A model generated the notes under the pieces. The model saw nothing but the letters and a program-made list of their open reading frames with translations. It made no database searches and was not told the DNA's origin. From Sva-07 sp035527095 (GTDB lineage: Bacteria; Actinomycetota; Acidimicrobiia; Acidimicrobiales; Ilumatobacteraceae): DNA of 47,870 nucleotides. Shown here one piece after another: positions 15,933 to 25,751 of the stretch. The stretch spans positions 1-47,870 of the forward strand of contig DATLBC010000064.1 of assembly GCA_035527095.1 (NCBI GenBank), written 5' to 3'. The stretch's first letter is position 1; the number at the start of each line of letters is the position of its first letter. Position numbers and translations under genes: made by a program.

Positions 15933-17090
15933 TCACCGTACCGTGACTTCCGACGTCGAGACGTCGATCACCGTGACCGGCTTGGTGCCGACGTCGTCGA
16001 GCGTTCGTTGCAGCCGCACGAGCTTCTCGATCTGGGCATTCTCGCCCAGCGCGGTACCGAAGCGTACCTCGACCGGCCCCCGATCGCTGGTGAGCACGAT
16101 GACGAGATCGGAGCCGTCGGCGGTCACGAGCATCGACTCGACACGACTGCGAATGTCCGGCGTGAGCTTGGTCACGAGCGACGCCGCCGACGAGTAACCG
16201 ATCGAGGCGAACTGACCTGGGGCGACGTCGAGGGTGTCAGGGCCTGCGATCCACACGAGCGCGACCGGTTGTCCATCGACCGCGGCCAGCACTCGACCAT
16301 CGACATCGATCACCCGGGCGAGGCCATCGGCGCCCATCATCGCCGCCACCGGGGTTCGCTCGCGGATCTCGATCGATGCCGAGTTGGGAAACGAGGTGGA
16401 GACCCGGGCGTCTTCCACCCACGGGATCGCCTCGAGCTGGGCCTCGACCTTCGCGGTGTCGACCAACAGCACGGCAGTCCCACTCAGGTCGTCGACCACT
16501 GCGTCGAGGGCGGCCTGGTCGGCGTACACGGCACCGGTGACGCTCACCTCGTCCACAGCGAACATCGACGAGCCGAGCACCGCCAGCACACCGATCGCGA
16601 CCACGATCACCGTCGCTGCGAGCGCCAGCCACCACAACCGTCGACGATGCTTCGAACGCGTGACACCGATGCGGCGTTGACGGATGCGCGGCTCGATCCC
16701 GCGGGTCGAGGCCTCGCTCGGCGAGACCGCATCGCTCTCACCGTCGTCATCGATGAACACTGGCTTCGACCCCGACGAGTCACGCTCGAGTTCGTCGTCG
16801 AGGTACGCGACGTCCGGAAGGTCGTCGTCGCCGCCGATCGAGATCGTCTCCCGCGACAGCGACACCGGCTCCGACAGCGAATCCGACTCCGACAGCGGCT
16901 GCGACTGCGGCTGCGACTGCGGCTCCGGCTCCGGCCCCGGATCGTCGAACCCGTCACCGTCCGCGGCAAACGCACGTGAGAGCTCGTCGAGCACAGCATC
17001 GTCAGCAATCAGCTCCACGGGCGCCAACGAGTCGTCGTCGGAATCGTGTGAGTTGCTCACATCGGGATCGCGCTGACGTCGCCAACCCAT
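15933..17090 (-). CDS. ftsQ: Cell division protein FtsQ (POTRA domain)
   Basis: 385-aa single-pass membrane protein of the divisome. The cytoplasmic N-terminus is unusually long (~180 residues), acidic and Ser/Pro/Gln-rich (PEPEPQSQPQSQ, then SES repeats), ending in a basic patch (RIRQRRIGVTRSKHRRR). One membrane segment (WWLALAATVIVVAIGVLAVL) precedes the extracytoplasmic POTRA domain (FAVDEVSVTGAVYADQAAL) and the FtsQ beta domain (IPWVEDARVSTSFPNSASIEI). The frame is open upstream into murB; ATG 17090 is chosen, one base after the murB stop. FtsQ forms a complex with FtsL and FtsB and recruits FtsW/FtsI (family knowledge). Confidence 0.93.
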   Translation of the reverse strand: MGWRRQRDPDVSNSHDSDDDSLAPVELIADDAVLDELSRAFAADGDGFDDPGPEPEPQSQPQSQPLSESDSLSEPVSLSRETISIGGDDDLPDVAYLDDELERDSSGSKPVFIDDDGESDAVSPSEASTRGIEPRIRQRRIGVTRSKHRRRLWWLALAATVIVVAIGVLAVLGSSMFAVDEVSVTGAVYADQAALDAVVDDLSGTAVLLVDTAKVEAQLEAIPWVEDARVSTSFPNSASIEIRERTPVAAMMGADGLARVIDVDGRVLAAVDGQPVALVWIAGPDTLDVAPGQFASIGYSSAASLVTKLTPDIRSRVESMLVTADGSDLVIVLTSDRGPVEVRFGTALGENAQIEKLVRLQRTLDDVGTKPVTVIDVSTSEVTVR

Positions 17091-17091
17091 G

Positions 17092-18042
17092 TCAGAACAC
17101 GTCTCCTTCGTCGAAGCCGACCAGGCGGATCTCGCTGCGCAACCGGTAGCCACTCGTGGCTTCGACTCGATCGCGAACCTCAGCCATGAGCGCTCGCACA
17201 TCGTCAGCTCGACCACCGTCGTCGGCCTGAATGAAGTTGGCGTGCTTCTCGGACACCACGGCAGTGCCCAGGCGGTGGCCACGCAACCCGGCAGCGTCGA
17301 TGAGCGCTCCCGCGCTCACCTCGCCCGGTACGGGATTGACGAAGACCGAGCCGGCATTCTGGCCGCCCGGCTGGTTCGCTCGACGCCAGGAGACGATGTC
17401 ACCGATCAGGCGAGCAGACTCGTCGGCGTCGCCGCGTTCCAACCGCATCGTCGCGTCGAGCACCACCTGGTGGGGCGGCAACGAGCTCGAGCGAAAGCCC
17501 AGACCGAGCTCGGCGACCGACAGCGTTCGCTCGATACCGTCGTCGAGGTCCAAGACTGTGACAGCGACCAACGACGCTGCCATGTCCGAGCCGTGGCCGC
17601 CTGCGTTCATCCGAACTGCCCCGCCGACGGAACCTGGTACCCCGACCGCCCATTCGAATCCGGTGAGACCGGCTGCAGCCGTCTTGCGCGCGAGCACGGG
17701 GAGCGCCACACCGGCCGAAGCGGTCGCGCTCACGTTCGACACGTCGATGTCGATGGTTGCATCGAGATCTCCGAGACCGATCGCCAACCCGGCAAAACCA
17801 GCGTCGGCAACGAGCAGATTCGAGCCGCGCCCGACCACCAAGACGGGCAACCCTGACGCCTGCGCGGCATCGGCAACGGCGGCCAGCTGGCTGCGGTCGG
17901 TGATGCGCACGTACACCGCAGCCGGGCCGCCGACGCGGTACGTCGTCATCGGCCCCAGAGCGACGTCGCACTGCACCACGTCGCCGAGGCAGGCGAGTCG
18001 GGCGAGCGCCGCGGCCGCGGCGTCGTCAACGGCGGCGGACAT
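17092..18042 (-). CDS. murB: UDP-N-acetylenolpyruvoylglucosamine reductase
   Basis: 316-aa FAD enzyme that reduces UDP-GlcNAc-enolpyruvate to UDP-MurNAc with NADPH. Seen: TTYRVGGPAAVYVRI, the FAD site GRGSNLLVADAGFAGLAIGL, PGSVGGAVRMNAGG, and AGSVFVNP with the catalytic Ser. The frame is open to 18105, but ATG 18042 is preferred: AGAGG lies just upstream and the overlap with murC drops to 17 bases. It precedes ftsQ by 1 base. Confidence 0.95.
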   Translation of the reverse strand: MSAAVDDAAAAALARLACLGDVVQCDVALGPMTTYRVGGPAAVYVRITDRSQLAAVADAAQASGLPVLVVGRGSNLLVADAGFAGLAIGLGDLDATIDIDVSNVSATASAGVALPVLARKTAAAGLTGFEWAVGVPGSVGGAVRMNAGGHGSDMAASLVAVTVLDLDDGIERTLSVAELGLGFRSSSLPPHQVVLDATMRLERGDADESARLIGDIVSWRRANQPGGQNAGSVFVNPVPGEVSAGALIDAAGLRGHRLGTAVVSEKHANFIQADDGGRADDVRALMAEVRDRVEATSGYRLRSEIRLVGFDEGDVF

Positions 18043-19537
18043 CGAGAACCTCTGACGGGAGCGTGGCGATGTCGCCGCAACCCATCGAGATGCAGACATC
18101 GCCATCGCGGAGTTCGCCGACGAGGAAGGAGATGAGGTCCTCGCGGCGAGGCAGCCACACGACCCGCCGGGTCGGGTCGGCTTCGGTGACGGCGTTCACG
18201 ATCAACTTGCCGGTCACCCCCGGGATCGGAACCGTGCCGGATGCATAGATGTCGGTCAGCACGACCAGGTCGGCGCCACCGAACGCCGGACCGTATTCCT
18301 GCCACATCTCCTGGATCCGGTGATAGCGGTTCGGCTGGAACACTGCCACGACGCGTTGCCACGAGTCGCCACTCTCGCGTGCAGCACGGATCACGGCGTC
18401 GATCTCGGAGGGGAGGTGGGCGTAGTCGTCGACCAATGTCGCCCCGCCGTCGACACCGCGCACGTCGAATCGACGAGCAACACCCCCGAATCTGGCGAGC
18501 GCCGTTGCGATGTCGTCGAACGACACGCCAACGCTCAACGCCAGCGCTGCGGCGCCTGTGGCATTGACGACGTTGTGGATGCCGCGCAACGGCAGCGCGA
18601 TCTCGCCGAGCAGCTCGATCGACTCGTCGCCGTGGCGGCGTGTGAGATCGAACCGGAACGATCCCGACGTGGCGCGCACATCGACCGCGCGAACGTCGCA
18701 GTCCACCCCGAGCCCGTAGGTGGAACCCCCATGTCGCCTCGAGAGTTCGGCGCCGATCGGGTCGTCTCCGCAGATCATCTTCGGTCCCTCGATCTGGCCG
18801 AGGAAGTCGTCGAAGCCGGCGACGATGCCATCGAACGACCCGTAGTGGTCGAGGTGGTCGGCCTCGACGTTGGTGACGATGGCACCGAAGAGCGGGAGTT
18901 CGAGGTGGGTGCCATCGCTCTCGTCGGCCTCGACGACCATCCAGTCGCCATGCGTCCACTGGGCTCCCGTGCCGACGTCGGTGACGTCACCTCCGACGAC
19001 GAAACTGGGCCGCATTCCGGCCTGAGCAAGGATCAGCATCAGCATCGAGGTCGTCGTGGTCTTGCCGTGGGTGCCTGCGACACCCAACGACTGCGATCGG
19101 GCGCACACAGACGCGAGCATGCCGGCCCGGCTCAGTACCGTGACCCCTGTCGTGCGGGCTTCGTCGAGTTCGATGTTCTGTGCCGGAACGGCCGTCGATG
19201 CGGTGACGGCGTCGACCCCGTGCACGAGGGAACGGTCGTGGCCGATGTGGACGTCGACCCCCGCAGCGCGCACGCGCTCGAGAACGGGGTGTTCGCGCAG
19301 GTCTGATCCGGACACCACATGGCCCATCTCGGCCAGGGCGATGGCGACAGCACTCATGCCGGGCCCGCCCACGCCGACCACGTGGAGCCGGTGCGCGATC
19401 GCGAGATCGAGTGGCGGATGTGGGCGCGTCGACGATGGCATCGGCCGGTCGACCAGCGCGTCGATCGCGCGTTGCTGAGACGCCGAGGCACCATGGGCAG
19501 CGTGGACAGTGGGGATGGCGATCGCTGGGGACGTCAC
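18026..19537 (-). CDS. murC: UDP-N-acetylmuramate--L-alanine ligase
   Basis: 503-aa cytoplasmic Mur ligase that adds the first stem amino acid. HVVGVGGPGMSAVA starts the UDP-binding domain; the ATP loop is GVAGTHGKTTTTSML; EADESDG and NVEADHLDHYG complete the metal/nucleotide site; DDYAHLPSEIDA is the C-terminal domain signature. About 45 extra N-terminal residues precede the Rossmann fold, which is longer than usual. The GTG start overlaps the murG stop by 4 bases. Confidence 0.97.
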   Translation of the reverse strand: MTSPAIAIPTVHAAHGASASQQRAIDALVDRPMPSSTRPHPPLDLAIAHRLHVVGVGGPGMSAVAIALAEMGHVVSGSDLREHPVLERVRAAGVDVHIGHDRSLVHGVDAVTASTAVPAQNIELDEARTTGVTVLSRAGMLASVCARSQSLGVAGTHGKTTTTSMLMLILAQAGMRPSFVVGGDVTDVGTGAQWTHGDWMVVEADESDGTHLELPLFGAIVTNVEADHLDHYGSFDGIVAGFDDFLGQIEGPKMICGDDPIGAELSRRHGGSTYGLGVDCDVRAVDVRATSGSFRFDLTRRHGDESIELLGEIALPLRGIHNVVNATGAAALALSVGVSFDDIATALARFGGVARRFDVRGVDGGATLVDDYAHLPSEIDAVIRAARESGDSWQRVVAVFQPNRYHRIQEMWQEYGPAFGGADLVVLTDIYASGTVPIPGVTGKLIVNAVTEADPTRRVVWLPRREDLISFLVGELRDGDVCISMGCGDIATLPSEVLDVRRR

Positions 19538-20646
19538 GATGTCGTTGATGTTATTGCGACACGTTCGATCAAACCTGCCAAGGCGCCGGAACGATGGATC
19601 GCTCCGCGGCGGCTGGCTGCATCCGCGAGCTCCTCGCGTCTCGCGGGCTGGGCACGCAACACGTCGATGGTCTCACCGAGCCGGTCCAGTGACCGCTCGG
19701 GCAACAGCACGGCCCCACCGACCTCGGACAACCACTCCACGTTGTCGGTCTGGTGGTCGTCCGCCGAGGCCGCCCACGGCACCAAGATCGCAGGAGTGCC
19801 GGTGACGGCGACCTCGTGCACGGTACTGGCGCCGCCGCGACCGATCATCAGGTCGCAGGCTTGGTACACCGCAGCCATGTCGGACTCGTAGCCGATCACC
19901 TGGTGGGCGACCGCCCCGTCGACGTGTGTCACCGCATCGACAAACCGTTCACCCGTGATCTGACGAACCGCCAGACGCTCGTCGTCGCGGTGCGCGTCGA
20001 GGTACGCCGCGATCGCCTCATTCAGTACACCAGAGCCCAGCGATCCACCCATGACAGCGATCGCGAAACGATCGGGCTCGATCCCCAGTGCTCGACGCGC
20101 GGCCTGGCGCAAGGTGGCCGAGGTTCGATCGACGTCGAGGATCACCTGACGGACCGGAGCGCCGGTCACCTGGGCGCGGGGCAACGACGAGTTCTCGAAG
20201 GCGACCGCACACGCTGCTGCTGAGCGCGCCGACAAACGGCTCGCGCGTCCTGGCGTCCGGTCGTACGACACGACGACCACCGGAATGCCGAGCCGCCTGG
20301 CCGCGAAGACCGACGGCATGCTGGCGTACCCACCGACCGACACCACCACGCGGGGATTCCAGCGGCGCATCAATCGGATCGCGGCTCGGGTACTGCGCAC
20401 CATCTTCGGCACGAACCCCAGGTTGGCTCGAGTCAGTCGTCGCTGCACGCCGACGACGTCGAGGAACTCATGGCCGTAGGGCGTGTCCGGCAGCAAGCGC
20501 GTCTCGACGCCCCGCTGGGCGCCGACGTACCGGATGGTGTCGGCGGGGTGGCCGGCGGCCACCAGGGCATCGGCCACGGCAAGCGCCGGCAACACGTGGC
20601 CCGACGTGCCTCCACCGGTCACGACGGCGTATGCCTGATCGGTCAT
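19534..20646 (-). CDS. murG: UDP-GlcNAc:lipid I N-acetylglucosaminyltransferase
   Basis: 370-aa GT28 glycosyltransferase that converts lipid I to lipid II at the inner membrane face. Glycine loops: VTGGGTSGHVLPALAVADAL and VMGGSLGSGVLNEA; the UDP-GlcNAc site is GRGGASTVHEVAVTGTPAILVPW followed by DDHQTDNVEWL. The open frame extends upstream into ftsW, but ATG 20646 overlaps the ftsW stop by 4 bases and gives the normal length. Confidence 0.96.
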   Translation of the reverse strand: MTDQAYAVVTGGGTSGHVLPALAVADALVAAGHPADTIRYVGAQRGVETRLLPDTPYGHEFLDVVGVQRRLTRANLGFVPKMVRSTRAAIRLMRRWNPRVVVSVGGYASMPSVFAARRLGIPVVVVSYDRTPGRASRLSARSAAACAVAFENSSLPRAQVTGAPVRQVILDVDRTSATLRQAARRALGIEPDRFAIAVMGGSLGSGVLNEAIAAYLDAHRDDERLAVRQITGERFVDAVTHVDGAVAHQVIGYESDMAAVYQACDLMIGRGGASTVHEVAVTGTPAILVPWAASADDHQTDNVEWLSEVGGAVLLPERSLDRLGETIDVLRAQPARREELADAASRRGAIHRSGALAGLIERVAITSTTS

Positions 20647-21887
20647 CGAGCGTTGATGCGCCGAGCCACGCTCAAGAGCAGCCCCGCCGCAGCCATGCTC
20701 ACGAACAACGAGCTTCCTCCGGCCGAGAAGAACGGCAGCGTCAGGCCGGTGACCGGCATGAACCCCACGACGCCGCCGATGTTCACGATCGCCTGGACGC
20801 CGAACCATGCGGCGATGCCACCGGCCAGCAGCATGCCGAAACGATCGGGAGCAGCGAGTGCGGTCTGGATGCCGAGCGCCAGCAACAAGACGAATCCCCC
20901 GATGACGGCAACGGTCCCGACGAGGCCGAGTTCGTCGGCGATCACCGCGAAGATGAAGTCGCTGTGCGCATACGGCAGGTATCCGAGCTTGGCGTTGCTG
21001 CCGCCGATTCCCGACCCCGACAGGCCACCGGAAGCCATGCTCAGATAGCCCTGGTAGGTCTGATAGGCGAGATGATCCTTCTCCTCTGCGATGTTCATGA
21101 AGGCCGTGAACCGATCGAGCCGGCGAGGGCTGGACACGACGAACAGCAGCCCTGCGCCGATGGCCGCAACGGTCATCCCAGCCAGTGGGGTCAGCGGAAC
21201 GCCGGCCACCCAGGCGACGCTGAACACGATCGCACCGAGCACCACCGCCGCCCCGAGGTCACCCTGCAACAGACACAGTCCGGCACCGATCGCTGCGATC
21301 GCTCCGAGCGGAAACAGCGTTGCGGTGCGGTCGGCGAGGTCGTCGCGACGACGCGTCAGGAGATCCGCAGCAAGGATCACGACTGCGATCTTCAGGAACT
21401 CCGAGGGTTGGATGCTGAGCGGCCCGACGCGGATCCACGAACGGGCCCCATTGACGCTTGCGCCGACACCGGGCGCGAACGGCGCAGCCATCGCCGCCAC
21501 TGCCAGCAGTGTGATCGGGATGACCAAACGCTGCCAACGCCGATACGAGATCTTCACCATGGCGACGAGCGCGATCAACCCGAGTCCGGCCCACATCGCC
21601 TGCTTGGCGAAGACGCGATACGGCGAGTGTCCGAGATTGGCCTCGGTCACCGCCGACGCCGACAACACCATGACGAGCCCGAGCATCACCAGCACCGACA
21701 CCACGCCCGCGATGGCATAGAAGGTTCCCGTCGGTGGGCCGAGCGACTCGGGCTCCGAGCGGGGTGAGCGCGGTGAGCGGGCGAGCCGCTGGCGGACCGA
21801 GTCCTCCTTGCTCGGCACCGGGGCACTTCCATGCAGGCGGGTGAGCGTCGCGCGTCGACGGTCGCCAACGCTGATCGTGCTGGTCAT
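20643..21887 (-). CDS. ftsW: FtsW, septal peptidoglycan polymerase (SEDS family)
   Basis: 414-aa SEDS glycosyltransferase that polymerises lipid II with FtsI. A ~60-residue Arg/Pro/Ser-rich cytoplasmic tail is followed by about ten hydrophobic segments. Family features: VMVLSASAVTEA in TM1, INGARSWIRVGPLSIQPSEFLK (here VNGARSW), the catalytic-loop region around ASGGLSGSGIGGSNAKLGYLP, and HSDFIFAVIADELGLVG. The frame is open far upstream through murD; ATG 21887 is chosen because it overlaps the murD stop by one base (TGATG). Confidence 0.95.
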   Translation of the reverse strand: MTSTISVGDRRRATLTRLHGSAPVPSKEDSVRQRLARSPRSPRSEPESLGPPTGTFYAIAGVVSVLVMLGLVMVLSASAVTEANLGHSPYRVFAKQAMWAGLGLIALVAMVKISYRRWQRLVIPITLLAVAAMAAPFAPGVGASVNGARSWIRVGPLSIQPSEFLKIAVVILAADLLTRRRDDLADRTATLFPLGAIAAIGAGLCLLQGDLGAAVVLGAIVFSVAWVAGVPLTPLAGMTVAAIGAGLLFVVSSPRRLDRFTAFMNIAEEKDHLAYQTYQGYLSMASGGLSGSGIGGSNAKLGYLPYAHSDFIFAVIADELGLVGTVAVIGGFVLLLALGIQTALAAPDRFGMLLAGGIAAWFGVQAIVNIGGVVGFMPVTGLTLPFFSAGGSSLFVSMAAAGLLLSVARRINAR

Positions 21888-23260
21888 CAGGACCCCTCTC
21901 GGTTCGAGCTGGTGGTGGACACGGAGCTGTGGGCGCCGAAGCGCTCGAGCACCAATGATCGGAAGTGATCGCCGCGCGCCTCGAACCCCGAGTACTGGTC
22001 GAAGCTCGCGCAACCAGGCGACAGCAGGACGGTGGCACCAGGCGCGGCGATACGGCCCGCTCGCTCGACCGCCTCGGCGAGGTCGGCGACGACGTCGACC
22101 ATCGGAACAGCGGCAAACGCAGCGGCGATCCCGCCCGCAGTGTCGCCGAGTGCGATGACTGCGTCGACGCCGCCCACCTCGGCAGCCATCGAAGTCAGGT
22201 CGACGCCCTTGTCGTATCCGCCAGCGATCAGCACGAGATGATCGAAGGAACGAATGGCCGCAGCGGCCGCGTGCGGTGTGGTCGCCTTGGAGTCGTTGTA
22301 CCAGGACACGTCGCTCCAGGTGCCGACATGTTCGAGGCGGTGCGGCGGGCCTGCGAACGACGCCAGTGCCGAGGAGATCGCCTCGGGGCCGGCGAGTCCC
22401 GTCTCGATGACCAATGCAGACGCCGCCAGTGCGTTCGTCAGATCGTGCGGCAGGCTCCGCGTCATGGCCGAGACGTCGGCGATCGTGCCACCCGGACCGA
22501 CCAGGCGGCCCTCGGCGACGTGATAGTCGGCACCGGACGCCCCGAATGTCAGTGCCCGTGCCGGAGCCGCCTGAAGGCGACGCATCACGACGGCATCGTC
22601 GATGAAGCCGATGGCGACGTCGCTCGGACGTTGATTGGCCCACACCTGGGACTTGGCTGCCTCGTAGGTGTCCATCGATCGATGCCAGTTGAGGTGGTCG
22701 GGCGCCAGGTTGAGCCAGGCGGCTCCCTCGGCGCGAAACGTCGGCGTCCAGGCGAGGCGGAAGCTGGTGCATTCGACGACGAAGGCATCGAGGTCCATGG
22801 CGATCGCATCGACCAGTGGGGTCGAGGTGTTCCCGGCGTCGATCGTTCGCACGCCGGCTGCACGCAGCATCTCGACGGCCAGCAGGGTGGTGGTGGTCTT
22901 GCCGTCGGTACCGGTGATCGCCAGCATCGGGCGCGGCCCGCCGGGGCGTTCCTGCTCCCATCGGTAGGCCAGTTCGATCTCCGACACCAGCTCGACTCCG
23001 GCCGCATGGGCGACAGCGACCACATCATGGGTCTCGGGCACGCCCGGCGCCGGGCTGACCAGGTCGCATGACCCGACCAGCTCGGCGAGGACCTCGACAG
23101 CTGGTCGGTCGTACAGGTCGACGCCGAGTTCCGCCGCGAGGTCGCGGCGTCGTTGGTCGACGTCGTCGTCGGCCACCACGACGTCATAGCCGCGATGCAG
23201 GAGCGCCCGCACCGTCGACTCGCCTGCCACGGCGAGTCCGTAGACGAGGGCGCGGGTCAC
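21887..23260 (-). CDS. murD: UDP-N-acetylmuramoyl-L-alanine--D-glutamate ligase
   Basis: 457-aa Mur ligase adding D-Glu to UDP-MurNAc-L-Ala. VYGLAVAGESTVRALL is the N-terminal nucleotide-sugar domain, ITGTDGKTTTTLLAVEML the ATP loop, LNLAPDHLNWH the second ligand motif, and YNDSKATTPHAAAAAI the C-terminal signature. GTG 23260 is chosen: it overlaps the mraY stop by 4 bases (GTGA); the frame is open further upstream but that part reads as antisense of mraY's end. Confidence 0.95.
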   Translation of the reverse strand: MTRALVYGLAVAGESTVRALLHRGYDVVVADDDVDQRRRDLAAELGVDLYDRPAVEVLAELVGSCDLVSPAPGVPETHDVVAVAHAAGVELVSEIELAYRWEQERPGGPRPMLAITGTDGKTTTTLLAVEMLRAAGVRTIDAGNTSTPLVDAIAMDLDAFVVECTSFRLAWTPTFRAEGAAWLNLAPDHLNWHRSMDTYEAAKSQVWANQRPSDVAIGFIDDAVVMRRLQAAPARALTFGASGADYHVAEGRLVGPGGTIADVSAMTRSLPHDLTNALAASALVIETGLAGPEAISSALASFAGPPHRLEHVGTWSDVSWYNDSKATTPHAAAAAIRSFDHLVLIAGGYDKGVDLTSMAAEVGGVDAVIALGDTAGGIAAAFAAVPMVDVVADLAEAVERAGRIAAPGATVLLSPGCASFDQYSGFEARGDHFRSLVLERFGAHSSVSTTSSNREGS

Positions 23261-24303
23261 GGCTGCACCTGTGCAGTGAAGTCGGCGATGAAGATGGCGA
23301 GCGCCGACGCGACGCAGATCGCCGAGATCAGCCAGAAGCGGATGATCACCGTGGTCTCGGGCCATCCGATCAACTCGAAGTGGTGATGAATCGGCGACAT
23401 CCGAAACAGGCGCTTCTTGCGGCCGGACGCCTTGAACACGCCCATCTGGACGGCGACCGATCCAGCCTCCATCACGTTGATGCCGCAGATCAGCACAATC
23501 AGCAGCGTCGTGTTGAGGGTGAGCGCACAGAATGCCAGGGCCGAACCGATGGCGAGCGCCCCGACGTCACCCATGAAGATGCGCGCCGGAGCGGCGTTCC
23601 ACCACAAGAACCCCAGGCAGCCTCCGGCGAACGCCGCCGCGAACACGCCCATGTCGAGTGGGTTGACCACCGTCGGATAGATCTCCGGATTACGGAATGC
23701 CCAGTAGGAGATGATCGTGAACGCTCCGAACCCCATGAGCGCCGACCCGGACGCGAGTCCATCCAGACCATCGGTGACATTGACAGCGTTCGTGGTGGCC
23801 CAGATGATCATGCCGGCCCACACGACCCACACAGCGGTGGGCACCTCGAAGCCGACCGATCCCCTGGTGACGTTGATCGTCTCGGAAATTCCTGTGCCGA
23901 CGACCAGCCACCAGGCCATCGCGATGCTGGCCAACATGGTGATGTAGTTCTTCTGTTTCCAGAAGATGCCTCGATTGTGCCGCTTGCGCACCTTGATGAA
24001 GTCGTCGAGGAAGCCCATCAGCGCCATGAACAGCACGCCGACCCAGACGATCATCGTCTGATCGGAGAAGGAGAGTCCCCGCCGAAGATGAGCAATCAGC
24101 CAGCCGACCAAGGCCGCTCCGACGATGGCGAGGCCACCCATGGTCGGCGTTCCCTGCTTGGGCATGTGGTGGTCCGGCCCGTGGTCGTCCTTGCCGAGGA
24201 TCGGCTGACCCTGTCCTCGCTGACGGAAGAACACGATCAGATATCGGGTGCCGAACAGCGACACGAGCATCGAGCTCGCTCCCGCCAGGATGATGGCGAT
24301 CAC
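23257..24303 (-). CDS. mraY: Phospho-N-acetylmuramoyl-pentapeptide transferase
   Basis: 348-aa polytopic membrane enzyme that makes lipid I from UDP-MurNAc-pentapeptide and undecaprenyl phosphate. Signatures: GPDHHMPKQGTPTMGGLAI, NAVNVTDGLDGLASGS (Asp-rich Mg site) and HHHFELIGWPETTVIIRFW. The frame has an ATG at 24321, but GTG 24303 is preferred because it overlaps the murE stop by 4 bases and has GGAGG 7 nt upstream, like its neighbours. Here murE is the direct upstream gene; murF, normally in between, is missing. Confidence 0.95.
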   Translation of the reverse strand: MIAIILAGASSMLVSLFGTRYLIVFFRQRGQGQPILGKDDHGPDHHMPKQGTPTMGGLAIVGAALVGWLIAHLRRGLSFSDQTMIVWVGVLFMALMGFLDDFIKVRKRHNRGIFWKQKNYITMLASIAMAWWLVVGTGISETINVTRGSVGFEVPTAVWVVWAGMIIWATTNAVNVTDGLDGLASGSALMGFGAFTIISYWAFRNPEIYPTVVNPLDMGVFAAAFAGGCLGFLWWNAAPARIFMGDVGALAIGSALAFCALTLNTTLLIVLICGINVMEAGSVAVQMGVFKASGRKKRLFRMSPIHHHFELIGWPETTVIIRFWLISAICVASALAIFIADFTAQVQP

Positions 24304-25751
24304 GAACTTGCCTCCAGGCACTGGCGGGCGATCGCCCGATCGTCGAAGTCGATGGTGCGATCAGCGAACTCCTGCGTGGCCTCGTGACCCTTGCCGGCCA
24401 GGACCACGACGTCGCCCGACGCTGCGGTCGCAATCGCGTCACAGATCGCCGCCCGGCGCTCGACGATCGTCACGACCCCCGCCGCCGATCCAGGGTCGAT
24501 CCCGTCGACGATCTCATCGATGATCGTCTGCGGGTGTTCGCTGCGTGGATTGTCGGACGTGATCACGACACGGTCGGCATGACGGCTCGCGACGGCGCCC
24601 ATCGACGGCCGCTTGGCGCGATCCCGATCGCCGCCGCAGCCGAACACGACCGTCAACGAACCAGCGGCCCCGACAACCCGACGGGCCGCAACGAGCAGCC
24701 GCTCGAGGCTGTCGGGGGTGTGTGCGTAGTCCACCACGATCGTCACGCCTCGGCGGCGGCTCTCGTCGGTGTCGACCATCTCGAACCGGCCGGGCACAGC
24801 GGGCAACGACGAGACCGCACCGATCGCCACGTCGATGTCGATGCCCAGCTCGACGGCGGTCGTCAGTGCGGCCAGTGAGTTCGAGACATTGAAGTCGCCG
24901 CCCATCGGCACCTCCACCGTTCTGCCTCGCCAGACGTACCGATGTGCCGCCGCGGTCACCTCGACCTCGGAGATGTCCTCGGTGCCGTAGGCCACGACTC
25001 GGAACTCACGGCCCTCGACGTCGCTCGTCACGGCGTCTGCGATCAGGCGGCCATAGGGGTCGTCGACGTTGATCACGCCGAGATGGGAGAACTCGGGCGA
25101 GAACAGCCTCGCCTTGGCACGGAAGTACTCCTCCTGGGAGCCGTGCAGGTCGAGGTGATCGTGGCCGAGATTGGTGAACACCACCGCATCGAACTCGGTT
25201 CCGTCGGCGCGGTGCATCGCCAGGGCATGCGACGACACCTCGAGCACCGCTGCGGACTTGCCCGAGTCGACGAACTCACGCAGCATCGCTTGCAGCTCGG
25301 GCGCCTCCGGTGTCGTCCGCGGGCCGTGGAGCGTGCCGACGACGCCACAGGGCAGCCCGGCCCCGTCGAAGATCGAGGCCATCAGCGCCGCGGTGGTCGT
25401 CTTGCCGTTCGTCCCGGTGATACCGACGGTGTCCAGTGCTCGGCTCGGATGACCGGCCACCTCGGCGCTGATCGGGCCCAACCGAAGTCGGGTGTCGTCG
25501 ACGATGATCTGGGGCACGTCCGGCAAGTCGAGCAGGTGGTCGGTCAGCACGGCAGTCGCGCCGGCGCGTACCGCGTCGGCGGCAAACGCGTGGCCGTCGA
25601 AGTGTTCGCCACGGAGGCAGGCATACAGGGTTCCGGCGGTGGCCGAGCGTGAGTCGTGAACGACCGACCGGATCGTGGCTCCCTGTTCGACGATCATCTT
25701 CAGATCGCGCAGGCCCGTGATATCCGAGGTCGACGGCATCGAGGAACTCAC
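24300..25751 (-). CDS. murE: UDP-MurNAc-L-Ala-D-Glu--diaminopimelate ligase
   Basis: 483-aa Mur ligase adding the third stem residue. VGITGTNGKTTTAALMASI is the ATP loop; VLEVSSHALAMHR and FTNLGHDHLDLHG are typical; FNVSNSLAAL follows; the substrate motif is DNPRSEHP, the DNPR form associated with meso-diaminopimelate instead of lysine. GTG 25751 overlaps the ftsI stop by 4 bases; ATG 25739 is an alternative. Length and domain order are those of MurE alone, so no MurF fusion compensates for the missing murF. Confidence 0.95.
   Translation of the reverse strand: MSSSMPSTSDITGLRDLKMIVEQGATIRSVVHDSRSATAGTLYACLRGEHFDGHAFAADAVRAGATAVLTDHLLDLPDVPQIIVDDTRLRLGPISAEVAGHPSRALDTVGITGTNGKTTTAALMASIFDGAGLPCGVVGTLHGPRTTPEAPELQAMLREFVDSGKSAAVLEVSSHALAMHRADGTEFDAVVFTNLGHDHLDLHGSQEEYFRAKARLFSPEFSHLGVINVDDPYGRLIADAVTSDVEGREFRVVAYGTEDISEVEVTAAAHRYVWRGRTVEVPMGGDFNVSNSLAALTTAVELGIDIDVAIGAVSSLPAVPGRFEMVDTDESRRRGVTIVVDYAHTPDSLERLLVAARRVVGAAGSLTVVFGCGGDRDRAKRPSMGAVASRHADRVVITSDNPRSEHPQTIIDEIVDGIDPGSAAGVVTIVERRAAICDAIATAASGDVVVLAGKGHEATQEFADRTIDFDDRAIARQCLEASS

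Noticed and set aside
22000..22961. Long N-terminal extension of ftsW through murD
   Set aside because: This is murD read in another frame; the SEDS domain starts after 21887.
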